Part shown: in pieces, positions 1 through 6,413 of the stretch | Numbering within the stretch: the first letter of the stretch is position 1 | Layout: each line of letters starts with the position of its first letter | DNA from: JBKSMP01 sp964582055 | GTDB lineage: Bacteria > Verrucomicrobiota > Verrucomicrobiia > Opitutales > UBA9783 | Length of the DNA stretch: 7,377 bases | Assembly: GCA_964582055.1 (NCBI GenBank) | Contig: CAZOPT010000031.1 | Coordinates: forward strand, 1-7,377 | Direction: 5' to 3' | Notes under the pieces: model-generated | The model's database searches: none | What the model was told of the DNA's origin: nothing | The model's input: the letters and a program-made list of their open reading frames with translations, nothing else | Made by a program: the position numbers and the translations under genes

Positions 1-83
1 TTAAAAATAAAACATTTAACTAAAAATATTAGAAAACTTTAAATATTAAGCTTGCAAAGGGATCTTTTTTCTTACTAAATGTG

Positions 84-704
84 ATGTTTATGGAGTCTGA
101 TATTCAATTTTTTGTTGAGATATACGCAAAATTATTTGCTGCAAGTTCACCTTTAGCAGCAGCAGCAATGTTTTTAGCAATAACATCAACTTATACCCCT
201 AAACAACGTTGGCAAACTGCGGTACGTGCTATAAATGTATCCTTTGGAATCCTTTTATTGTGTGCGTTTTTTGGAATAGGTTTGTTGGAAGTTATGGGGG
301 TTAATATGGACGCTTTTCGCATTGCGGGAGGTATTGTAATGAGTTTTATTGGAATAGATATGGTACGAGCACCAACCACTACAGATGATTCAGTGGTTTC
401 ATCTAAATCTCAACAGGATATTACAGTTACTCCATTAGCATTTCCTATTATTTCAGGGCCAGGTGCGATTTCCTCGCTTATGATTGGAAAAAGTGAAGCT
501 TGTAACTCAATACAAACTTTATATGCTTATTTAGGTCTTATTGCTATTATGCTTACTTTTTATAGTTTGTTTTATGTTGTATCTTTTAGTTCAAAATGGT
601 TAAAGCCAGCTTTAGTTCAAATTAGTTCAAAGTTGTGTGGTTTAATTCTCTTAGCAATGGCGGCACAATTTTTTGCTTCAGGTGTTTTAGGGTTTTTAAG
701 ATAG
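84..704 (+). CDS. MarC-family integral inner-membrane protein
   Basis: The product is about 206 residues, the usual length for the MarC (YhgN/YchE) family, whose transported substrate is not established. The sequence shows about six hydrophobic segments (near residues 10-35, 48-70, 77-95, 115-135, 147-169 and 183-204, counted from the GTG at 81). It also has the family signatures FRIAGGIVMSFIGIDM in the third segment and TPLAFPIISGPGAI at the start of the fourth. The first-half motif, normally N-P or D-P followed by Leu/Phe-Gly, reads SSPLAAAAMF here, so the usual Asn/Asp before Pro is Ser. Three starts are possible in frame: GTG 81, ATG 84 and ATG 90. None has a well-placed Shine-Dalgarno sequence (AAAGGG lies more than 20 bases upstream). 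ATG 84 was chosen because it is the first ATG; ATG 90 would cost only two residues. The stop is one base before lepB, so the two are probably co-transcribed. Family call is firm; the exact start is not. Confidence 0.88.
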   Translation: MFMESDIQFFVEIYAKLFAASSPLAAAAMFLAITSTYTPKQRWQTAVRAINVSFGILLLCAFFGIGLLEVMGVNMDAFRIAGGIVMSFIGIDMVRAPTTTDDSVVSSKSQQDITVTPLAFPIISGPGAISSLMIGKSEACNSIQTLYAYLGLIAIMLTFYSLFYVVSFSSKWLKPALVQISSKLCGLILLAMAAQFFASGVLGFLR

Positions 705-705
705 C

Positions 706-2040
706 ATGTTTGGACATTCAAATAAGGCTTTACGAAAGTCCGTTGAACATACTTTGCATTGGGCTGATAAGATATATAATTATCGTAAAGATCTTCTAAC
801 GCAGGTGCAATGCCATAATTTACAACAAGCTAAAGTTGAGTTATTAGGTTTGTACAAAAGTTGGCCTAAAAAAGCTCCTGTACCTACAAAACTTCAAGAT
901 GTATTGAAACAGTTACAATCACAATTGCGTGTTTGTGGAGGAAAACTTTATCCAGTGTCGTTTTGGTGTGATAATGCGGAAGTTTTTTGGGTTGCAGCTT
1001 TTCTAGCGATAGGTATTCGTTCATTTTTCTTTCAGCCATTTCGAATCCCAACTTGTTCGATGTTTCCTTCGTTTTCAGGTATGCAGACATGCCTTCATGA
1101 AAATTCAAAAGAAAGACCAAATTGGTGGAATAAGCCGTTTCGTTGGCTGACTATAGGAGCAGAAAATTATTATTACAAAGCCCCTTGTGATGGTTTCGTT
1201 AAAATACCATTGTTTAATCGCCAAGAAATGTTGCGGTATAATTCGCATGTTCGTTATGAAATTGAAACAGGGCGCGAAGTAGGTAACTTATGGTTTAAGC
1301 ATTTTTTTCCAAAACCCTATAAGGTTTATTTACTTTGGATAGGGGATCAGCAAGTACGTATTCGTGTGCCTTTTGAATTTACGGATATGGAAGCTGTTTT
1401 ACGGAAAAAGTTTTTTCCAAATTATAAAAGTTTTGATCAATTATTACGGTCAGAAAATGTTGATATTTCGTATAAAAGAGAGCAGGGGTATTTTGTAAAA
1501 ACATCTAATTATGCGAAAAAAGGAGAATGTTTTTTGCATTTTGATATTTGTGCAGGTGATATGTTATTTGTAGACCGTTTGACCTATCATTTTCGGAGGC
1601 CGAATATTGGTGAGGCTATTGTTTTTAGAACAGGGAATATTCCATTGTTAGACAAAGATCTTTACTATATTAAGCGTCTTGTTGGCTGTTCAGGGGATTT
1701 ACTTTCGATTGAAAAAGGTAAATTACTTCGAAATCGTTACCCTATGAGTGAATGTTCTGCGTTTATTAACAATAATCTTCAAAAAGGTTTGTATCCTGGG
1801 TATTGCGCACAAGGCTTTTTGGAAAAAGGTCGTGAATTTATTGTTAATTCAGGATTTTTCTTTGTTTTAGGTGATAATTCTCCTTTTAGTTACGATAGTC
1901 GATTTTGGGGGGAAGTGCCTAAAAAAGATGTTATTGGTAAGGCGGCTTTTGTGATACATCCTTTTTCTTGGCGTTGGGGTTTTGCAGACAAAGATAAAGC
2001 TAACGAAAAAGCCTTTCGTGAAGATTACGTTTTTCAATAA
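706..2040 (+). CDS. lepB: Signal peptidase I, long chlamydial-type form
   Basis: This is the membrane-bound serine protease that removes signal peptides from Sec- or Tat-exported proteins on the outer face of the inner membrane. The 444-residue product has an N-terminal region of about 90 residues, a probable membrane segment near 94-110, then the catalytic serine box FRIPTCSMFPSF (nucleophile Ser118). Much later come the conserved GDMLFVDRL block (284-292), the lysine box YYIKRLVGCSGD (general base Lys323) and the signature GDNSPFSYDSRFWGEV (389-404). In E. coli LepB only about 8 residues separate the serine from the equivalent GD; here it is 166, so about 160 residues are inserted. From memory, Chlamydia LepB is also enlarged (over 600 residues). 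The residue before Ser118 is Cys instead of the usual Gly. The gene starts one base after the MarC-family stop, with no strong ribosome site. All catalytic residues are present, so it should be active. Confidence 0.95.
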   Translation: MFGHSNKALRKSVEHTLHWADKIYNYRKDLLTQVQCHNLQQAKVELLGLYKSWPKKAPVPTKLQDVLKQLQSQLRVCGGKLYPVSFWCDNAEVFWVAAFLAIGIRSFFFQPFRIPTCSMFPSFSGMQTCLHENSKERPNWWNKPFRWLTIGAENYYYKAPCDGFVKIPLFNRQEMLRYNSHVRYEIETGREVGNLWFKHFFPKPYKVYLLWIGDQQVRIRVPFEFTDMEAVLRKKFFPNYKSFDQLLRSENVDISYKREQGYFVKTSNYAKKGECFLHFDICAGDMLFVDRLTYHFRRPNIGEAIVFRTGNIPLLDKDLYYIKRLVGCSGDLLSIEKGKLLRNRYPMSECSAFINNNLQKGLYPGYCAQGFLEKGREFIVNSGFFFVLGDNSPFSYDSRFWGEVPKKDVIGKAAFVIHPFSWRWGFADKDKANEKAFREDYVFQ

Positions 2041-2101
2041 AATTCTGCAAAGAACTTTTAAGATGCTTAACAATTTTGAAAAATTTTTACCGTTAAAAGT
2101 A

Positions 2102-2130
2102 TTGAATTAATTCTTTAAAAGTTGTATAGT
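2102..2130 (+). promoter_or_regulatory. Sigma70-type promoter of the CoA-transferase/folate operon
   Basis: A -35 box TTGAAT (2102-2107, 4 of 6 to consensus), a 17-bp spacer and a -10 box TATAGT (2125-2130, 5 of 6) lie directly before the gene. Exactly six bases (2131-2136) separate the -10 box from the ATG at 2137, so transcription would be expected to begin at or within a base or two of the start codon, giving a leaderless mRNA. The placement also excludes the upstream TTG at 2122 as a start, since it would overlap the -10 region. The palindrome GAATTAATTC (2104-2113) overlaps the -35 box, and an 8-base motif TTAAAAGT recurs at 2093 and 2115. This is prediction from sequence only. Confidence 0.6.
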
Positions 2131-2136
2131 TTTTAC

Positions 2137-3624
2137 ATGAAAGAGGGATTGCCAAAATTGACTGCAGAAGAGGCTGCAGCTTTTATAAAACACGGGGATG
2201 TGGTAGCTTGTAGTGGATTTTCAGCTGCAGGATCTCCTAAAGTTATTTTAGAAAGTCTTGCAAAACGAGCCGAAGCTTTACATGCAGAAGGAAAAGTTTT
2301 TCAAATAAAATTATTTACGGGTGCTTCTTCAAGCGATCATGTTGATGGTGTTTTGAGTCGTGCAAAAGCAGTTTCGCATCGTTTTCCCTATCAATCGAAT
2401 AAGGATATGCGAACGGCAATTAATGCAGGTGAAGTGGCCTATGCCGATCTACACTTGTCAGGGTATCCGCAATTTATTAATTACGGGTTTTTAGGACCTG
2501 TTGATGTTGCTTGTGTAGAAGTTGCTGATTATACGGAAGATGGGGAATTAGTATTAACGGCTGCAGTGGGTGCCAGTCCAACGTTTTGTCGAAATGCTAA
2601 GCATATTTTGTTGGAACATAATACTTATCATCCGAAGTCGATAGTGGGTATGCACGATCTCTATGAGTTTGAAAATCCACCCCATCGAAAACCTATTCCT
2701 TTGACGCATGTGGGGGATCGTATTGGTCGTACAACGCTTAAGGTTGATCCTAAAAAGATTATAGGTGTTGTAGAAACCTGTGCTGCTGATGGTGTTGCTG
2801 ATTTTAAGGAAATCAATGCTATTCATGAAAAAATTGGGCAACATGTGGCGGATTTTTTTGTTCAGGAGATAGCAAAAGGACGTATACCAAAGACCTTCTT
2901 GCCCGTACAATCAGGTGTTGGAAATATTGCGAATGCAGTTTTAAAAACAATGGGATTGGAGCAAAGAATTCCGGTTTTTGAAGTTTATAGTGAAGTAGCG
3001 CAAGATGCAGTTTTTGAGCTGATGGAAATGGATCGTGTTTCTTTTACGAGTGCGTGTTCTTTGACGCTTACAGATGCTCGTATGCAACAGGTTTACAAAA
3101 ATTGGGATTTTTATAAAAATCGTCTCGTTTTGCGTCCTGAAGAAATTACGAATCATCCGGAAATTATTCGCCGATTGGGACTTCTAACTTTAAATACAGC
3201 CTTAGAAGTTGATTGTTTTGGCAATGTTAATAGTACGCATGTGTTTGGAACCAATCTAATGAATGGTATTGGTGGTTCTGGAGATTTTGCTCGAAATGGT
3301 TATATCTCTATCTTTACTTTGCCATCGACTGCTAAAAATGGTACAATTTCAAGTATTGTACCGTTTTGTTCGCATATAGATCATACAGAACATGATACAC
3401 AAATTATTATAACTGAACAAGGCGTGGCAGATTTACGTGGAAAATCGCCAAAAGAACGCGCCAAGTGCATTATAGAAAACTGTGTTCATCCTGATTATAA
3501 GCCTATTTTACAGGCTTATTTGAAGCGATCTAAAAACAAGCATATTATGCATGATTTATCTTATGCATTTGCACTTTATGAAACCTTCGCGAAAACAGGC
3601 GATATGCGTAATTGTCAATTTTAA
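2137..3624 (+). CDS. Acetyl-CoA hydrolase/transferase family protein, probable succinyl-CoA:acetate CoA-transferase
   Basis: The product is 495 residues from ATG 2137, typical of the Cat1/AarC/ScpC CoA-transferase family. These cytosolic enzymes move CoA between succinate and acetate through a glutamyl-CoA thioester. Numbering from the in-frame TTG at 2122 (add 5 to the ATG numbering), the sequence shows QSGVGNIANAVL (263-274), VYSEVAQD with the presumed catalytic Glu291, the glycine-rich NGIGGSGDFARNGYIS (381-396) that shapes the CoA and oxyanion site, and TEQGVADLRG (431-440). All are intact. ATG 2137 is preferred over TTG 2122: family members begin close to the LPKLTAEEAAAFI segment, and the promoter -10 box lies between the two candidates. 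No Shine-Dalgarno sequence is visible, in keeping with a leaderless message. folKP follows after three bases, so this is the first gene of a folate operon, an unexpected pairing. Substrate choice within the family (succinate, acetate, propionate, butyrate) cannot be settled from sequence alone; the AarC-like motifs favour succinate/acetate. Confidence 0.9.
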   Translation: MKEGLPKLTAEEAAAFIKHGDVVACSGFSAAGSPKVILESLAKRAEALHAEGKVFQIKLFTGASSSDHVDGVLSRAKAVSHRFPYQSNKDMRTAINAGEVAYADLHLSGYPQFINYGFLGPVDVACVEVADYTEDGELVLTAAVGASPTFCRNAKHILLEHNTYHPKSIVGMHDLYEFENPPHRKPIPLTHVGDRIGRTTLKVDPKKIIGVVETCAADGVADFKEINAIHEKIGQHVADFFVQEIAKGRIPKTFLPVQSGVGNIANAVLKTMGLEQRIPVFEVYSEVAQDAVFELMEMDRVSFTSACSLTLTDARMQQVYKNWDFYKNRLVLRPEEITNHPEIIRRLGLLTLNTALEVDCFGNVNSTHVFGTNLMNGIGGSGDFARNGYISIFTLPSTAKNGTISSIVPFCSHIDHTEHDTQIIITEQGVADLRGKSPKERAKCIIENCVHPDYKPILQAYLKRSKNKHIMHDLSYAFALYETFAKTGDMRNCQF

Positions 3625-3627
3625 TAA

Positions 3628-4926
3628 ATGGCTCATACGGTATATATTGCTTTAGGATCTAATCTTGGGGATCGATTGCGAAATTTGCAATTGGCGGTCG
3701 ATGCATTGACGCATTTGCTGAAAAATGTGCGTACCTCTATCATATTAGAAACAGAAGCGTTATTGTTACCTGAATCGCCTAAAGAATGGAACTTATCCTA
3801 TTTCAACATGATTGTATGTGGGCAGACGGATTTATCGCCCCTTGCCTTATTGGAACAACTACAAGCGATTGAAATCAAATTGGGGCGTACAAAAAAACAT
3901 CTTCAATGGAGTCCGCGAACAATCGATTTGGATATTCTACTTTACGATGATTTATTACTTGATACGGAGCCATTAAAAATTCCGCATGTAGAATTAAAGA
4001 ATCGTGATTTTTTACTTCATTTGATGGCATTATTGGCTCCCGATTTAAAGTATCCTAAAAGCGATTCGTCATTTAAACTGTTAGCTCGAGAAAAGTTAAA
4101 TGAAACCGATGCACATTTTTATAGAACGTTTACTTTATATCCACGGCTGGTAGGTATTGTTAATGTAACACCTGATTCTTTTTCGGATGGAGGCAATTAT
4201 TTTAAGTCAGAAGCGGCTGTGCAACACTGTTATGAGCTTATAGAAGCTGGTGCAAGTGTTTTAGATTTAGGGGCTCAATCAACACGTCCAGGAGCTCATT
4301 TATTAACGATAGAAGAAGAATGGCAGCGTTTAGAACCTGTTTTATCGCAGCTTGATTTTAAGAAAGTTGCTGTTAGTATTGATACGTATCAGGATACAAT
4401 TGTTGAACGTTTATTGAAGCAATTTCCAATAGCTTGGATTAATGATGTTTCAGGGCGTTTACAAGCATCGACATTACGTTTAATTGCCGATTCAGGTTGT
4501 AAATTGTGTACAATGCATGCACTCCATGTACCACCTATTCCTGGTGAATATCTGCAGAATCCCTTACAAAGTCTAAAAGAATGGTGTGAGCATCAAATTG
4601 AACAGCTTACTAAGTGTGGTTTTGATCTTAAAAACATTATTTTAGATCCGGGTATTGGTTTTGGAAAGTCTCCTTATCAAACAGGTTTTTTAATACAAAA
4701 AATGGACGTTTTAAAACAATTTGGTTGTGAACTTTTGGTAGGACATTCTCGAAAATCTTACCTTAATCTTTTAGGAGAACGAAAAGCTAAAGAACGAGAC
4801 ATTGAAACACTTGCTATTTCCCATTGTTTAAAGGATAAAGTGGATTATTTGCGGGTGCATAATGTAGCTTTGCATCAACGGTTTTTTGCCGCGCAATGTT
4901 GGATTGAAAATTGTCATGAAAATTGA
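3628..4926 (+). CDS. folKP: Bifunctional HPPK-DHPS (folate biosynthesis fusion)
   Basis: This 432-residue fusion carries two consecutive steps of folate synthesis: pyrophosphorylation of 6-hydroxymethyl-dihydropterin (HPPK, about residues 1-165) and its joining to p-aminobenzoate (DHPS, about 170-432). The HPPK part shows YIALGSNLGDR (6-16) and WSPRTIDLDILLYDD (94-108), with metal-binding Asp100 and Asp102. The DHPS part shows GIVNVTPDSFSDGG (176-189, Asn179 for Mg), DLGAQSTRPGA (213-223), SIDT (250-253), INDVSG (271-276), DPGIGFGKSP (340-349), GHSRKSY (372-378) and RVHNV (409-413); these build the pterin and p-aminobenzoate/sulfonamide site. Where E. coli DHPS has GGESTRP this protein has GAQSTRP. 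Both halves look complete, and the fusion order is that of chlamydiae and plants. ATG 3628 lies three bases after the previous stop with no ribosome site, and the end overlaps folC2 by 11 bases, suggesting coupled translation. Confidence 0.95.
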   Translation: MAHTVYIALGSNLGDRLRNLQLAVDALTHLLKNVRTSIILETEALLLPESPKEWNLSYFNMIVCGQTDLSPLALLEQLQAIEIKLGRTKKHLQWSPRTIDLDILLYDDLLLDTEPLKIPHVELKNRDFLLHLMALLAPDLKYPKSDSSFKLLAREKLNETDAHFYRTFTLYPRLVGIVNVTPDSFSDGGNYFKSEAAVQHCYELIEAGASVLDLGAQSTRPGAHLLTIEEEWQRLEPVLSQLDFKKVAVSIDTYQDTIVERLLKQFPIAWINDVSGRLQASTLRLIADSGCKLCTMHALHVPPIPGEYLQNPLQSLKEWCEHQIEQLTKCGFDLKNIILDPGIGFGKSPYQTGFLIQKMDVLKQFGCELLVGHSRKSYLNLLGERKAKERDIETLAISHCLKDKVDYLRVHNVALHQRFFAAQCWIENCHEN

Positions 4927-5638
4927 GGCCATACGAACCGATCGTGTCGAACAAGCACAAGATTTAAATACCTTTGTGGGACGTTTTTTGCCTAAATTAG
5001 ATGAAAATTCTATTGTGGTTATTACTTCCAAAATAGTAAGCTTATGTGAAGGGCGTACGATTCCTAAAAATGGTGTAAAAAAGTACGATCTGATTGCCCA
5101 AGAAGCCGATAAAATTATTCCTAATGAGGAGAGTAGGGATGTGAGCATTGTTTTAACCTATACACATGGTTTACTTATTCCTTCGGCTGGAATTGATGAA
5201 TCGAATGGCCAGGATGCGTTTATTCTTTATCCCAAAAATCCTTTTAATTCGGCCTTTAAACTTTGGCAGTTTTTGCGCAAAAAATACAATTTGGAAAATT
5301 TAGGTGTAATTATTTCGGATAGCCATACAACGCCTTTGCGCAAAGGGGTTACAGGAATTGCGCTTGCTTGGTGGGGTTTTAATCCCTTAAAAAGTTATGT
5401 GGGTTCCCCAGATCTTTTCGGACGCCCATTACGTGTAACCCATGTAAATGTAGCCGATGCTTTAGCTATTTCTGCAGTCTTTGCAATGGGAGAGGGAGCC
5501 GAATGTACTCCTATTGCACTCGTCAAAGAAGCTCCACATGTTGCTTTCAACATACAATCCCATGATCGATCCGAAATCGCCATCGATCCTCAAGAAGACC
5601 TTTATCAGCCTTTTTTAAGGCCTTTGTTAGAGAAATAA
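4916..5638 (+). CDS. folC2: FolC2: CofE-like probable folylglutamate synthase
   Basis: The 240-residue product belongs to the F420-0:gamma-glutamyl ligase (CofE) fold family. Visible motifs are VVITSKIVSLCEGR (34-47), SAGIDESN (90-97; Asp94 a likely metal ligand), VIISDSHTTPLRKG (131-144; Asp135), VNVADALA (177-184) and GEGAECTPIALV (192-203). Automatic annotation would call it a coenzyme F420 enzyme, but chlamydiae are not known to make F420. As I recall, the homologous C. trachomatis CT611, also in a folate cluster, can replace E. coli FolC, so the likely reaction is ATP- or GTP-driven addition of glutamate to dihydropteroate or tetrahydrofolate in the cytosol. Location right after folKP supports this. 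The frame is open back to an ATG at 4886, but ATG 4916 is preferred because the conserved N-terminus (MKIEAIRTDRV) begins there and the overlap with folKP is then only 11 bases. It is the last gene before the terminator. Confidence 0.88.
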   Translation: MKIEAIRTDRVEQAQDLNTFVGRFLPKLDENSIVVITSKIVSLCEGRTIPKNGVKKYDLIAQEADKIIPNEESRDVSIVLTYTHGLLIPSAGIDESNGQDAFILYPKNPFNSAFKLWQFLRKKYNLENLGVIISDSHTTPLRKGVTGIALAWWGFNPLKSYVGSPDLFGRPLRVTHVNVADALAISAVFAMGEGAECTPIALVKEAPHVAFNIQSHDRSEIAIDPQEDLYQPFLRPLLEK

Positions 5639-5643
5639 AAGAA

Positions 5644-5681
5644 CCTTCCTTTATGTGTTAAAAGAAGGCTTTTATTATTTT
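5644..5681. terminator. Intrinsic terminator, probably bidirectional
   Basis: CCTTCCTTT (5644-5652) can pair with AAAAGAAGG (5660-5668) around a 7-base loop, with one C/A mismatch inside the stem. The right arm is followed by CTTTTATTATTTT (5669-5681), a U-rich tail for the folC2 transcript, starting only six bases after the folC2 stop. On the minus strand the stem is also followed by a T-rich run (TTCTTTTATTTC), so it can end the converging peroxiredoxin transcript, whose stop is at 5688. Confidence 0.72.
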
Positions 5682-5687
5682 CAGAAC

Positions 5688-6341
5688 TTATTTAAAATAC
5701 TGGTGAAGTCCGTTTTGGGTTGGTTGCATAGCTTTATCGCCTTTATGCCAATTGATAGGACAGACTTCTCCAAATTTTTCAAAATGTTGTAATGCATCGA
5801 CCATACGCAAAGTTTCTTCGACAGAGCGACCCAATGGCATATTGTTGATAACTTGGTGTTGTACGATGCCTTCTTTATCGATCAAGAATAAGCCACGATA
5901 AGCGACTAGAGTTCCTTTAGCTTGCAAACATCCACATTCATCATAGTAATAATCGCCTGCAAGAACCCCGTAATTGGTTGCGATAGTTTTATTGGTATCG
6001 GCAACAATAGGGTAAGTAACACCTTGAATACCCCCCAATTGTTTTGGTTGTTGTAACCATGCGAAATGGCTCATTTCGGTATCTGTCGAACAGGCGATAA
6101 CTTGTACAGAACGTTCTTCAAAAGCTCCCAAAGCTTCTTGAAATGCATGCAATTCTGTTGGACATACAAATGTAAAATCTTTGGGATAAAAGAATAAAAC
6201 GACATATTTTTTACCTAAAAATTGTTCTAATGAAAAATTTTCCACAATTTCAACTCCATTAAGGATAGCTGGAGCTACGAATTGTGGCGCTTTCCGCCCA
6301 ACTAATGCAGACGGTACTGAATTACAATTACATTCACACAT
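5688..6341 (-). CDS. ahpC: Typical 2-Cys peroxiredoxin (AhpC/Prx1 family)
   Basis: The 217-residue product reduces hydrogen peroxide, alkyl hydroperoxides or peroxynitrite in the cytosol using a cysteine pair. The sequence shows YPKDFTFVCPTE with peroxidatic Cys60, LGGIQGVTYPIVAD, AYRGLFLIDKEGIVQHQ, and GEVCPINW with resolving Cys194. The C-terminus ends HQYFK, a possible YF motif like that of oxidation-sensitive peroxiredoxins. Start: the frame is open to an ATG at 6368 (226 residues), but 6341 is chosen. The extra residues MFFATYFEA are unlike the family, and a good promoter (-35 at 6376-6371, -10 at 6353-6348) would lie around or downstream of the longer start. Odd features are three alternating cysteines at the N-terminus (Cys2, Cys4, Cys6) and a Cys-Gly-Cys (136-138) in a loop of 10-15 residues before AYRGLF. 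The partner reductase is not in the window. The gene lies 73 bases after the LRR stop on the same strand and converges on folC2. Confidence 0.94.
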   Translation of the reverse strand: MCECNCNSVPSALVGRKAPQFVAPAILNGVEIVENFSLEQFLGKKYVVLFFYPKDFTFVCPTELHAFQEALGAFEERSVQVIACSTDTEMSHFAWLQQPKQLGGIQGVTYPIVADTNKTIATNYGVLAGDYYYDECGCLQAKGTLVAYRGLFLIDKEGIVQHQVINNMPLGRSVEETLRMVDALQHFEKFGEVCPINWHKGDKAMQPTQNGLHQYFK

Positions 6342-6347
6342 GGCTTC

Positions 6348-6376
6348 AAAATAAGTCGCAAAAAACATTCCGTCAA
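6348..6376 (-). promoter_or_regulatory. Sigma70-type promoter of the peroxiredoxin gene
   Basis: On the minus strand, TTGACG (6376-6371, 5 of 6 to the -35 consensus) is followed by a 17-bp spacer and TATTTT (6353-6348, 4 of 6 to the -10 consensus). Six bases (GAAGCC) then lead to the ATG at 6341, so the transcript should start at or next to the start codon. The geometry is identical to the promoter before the CoA-transferase gene. A short inverted repeat, CAAC-6-GTTG (6387-6374), touches the -35 box. Confidence 0.55.
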
Positions 6377-6413
6377 CTATTTTGTTGGTTAAAAATGAGT
6401 GGGTGTTTTTGTG

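Noticed and set aside
52..79. Promoter or small terminator before the MarC-family gene (TTGCAA with TACTAA; AAAG-GGAT-CTTT)
   Set aside because: The -10 match is 3 of 6 with a 15-bp spacer and the hairpin has four base pairs; both are expected by chance in this composition.
2058..2090. Possible terminator after lepB: TTAAG-ATG-CTTAA followed by T-rich sequence
   Set aside because: The stem is only 5 bp with one G-C pair, and the following AATTTT/AAAATT pairing is all A/T; too weak to call in such A/T-rich DNA.
2554..2910. 118-codon minus-strand open frame inside the CoA-transferase gene
   Set aside because: It is a shadow of a gene with intact family motifs; the translation shows nothing recognisable.
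4886..4915. Upstream ATG extension of folC2 (MPRNVGLKIV)
   Set aside because: It lies deep within folKP, has no ribosome site, and the conserved N-terminus begins at the ATG at 4916.
6374..6387. CAAC-6-GTTG inverted repeat at the peroxiredoxin -35 box as a redox-regulator operator
   Set aside because: Four-base arms are too short to distinguish from chance, and no known peroxide-regulator box is recognised.
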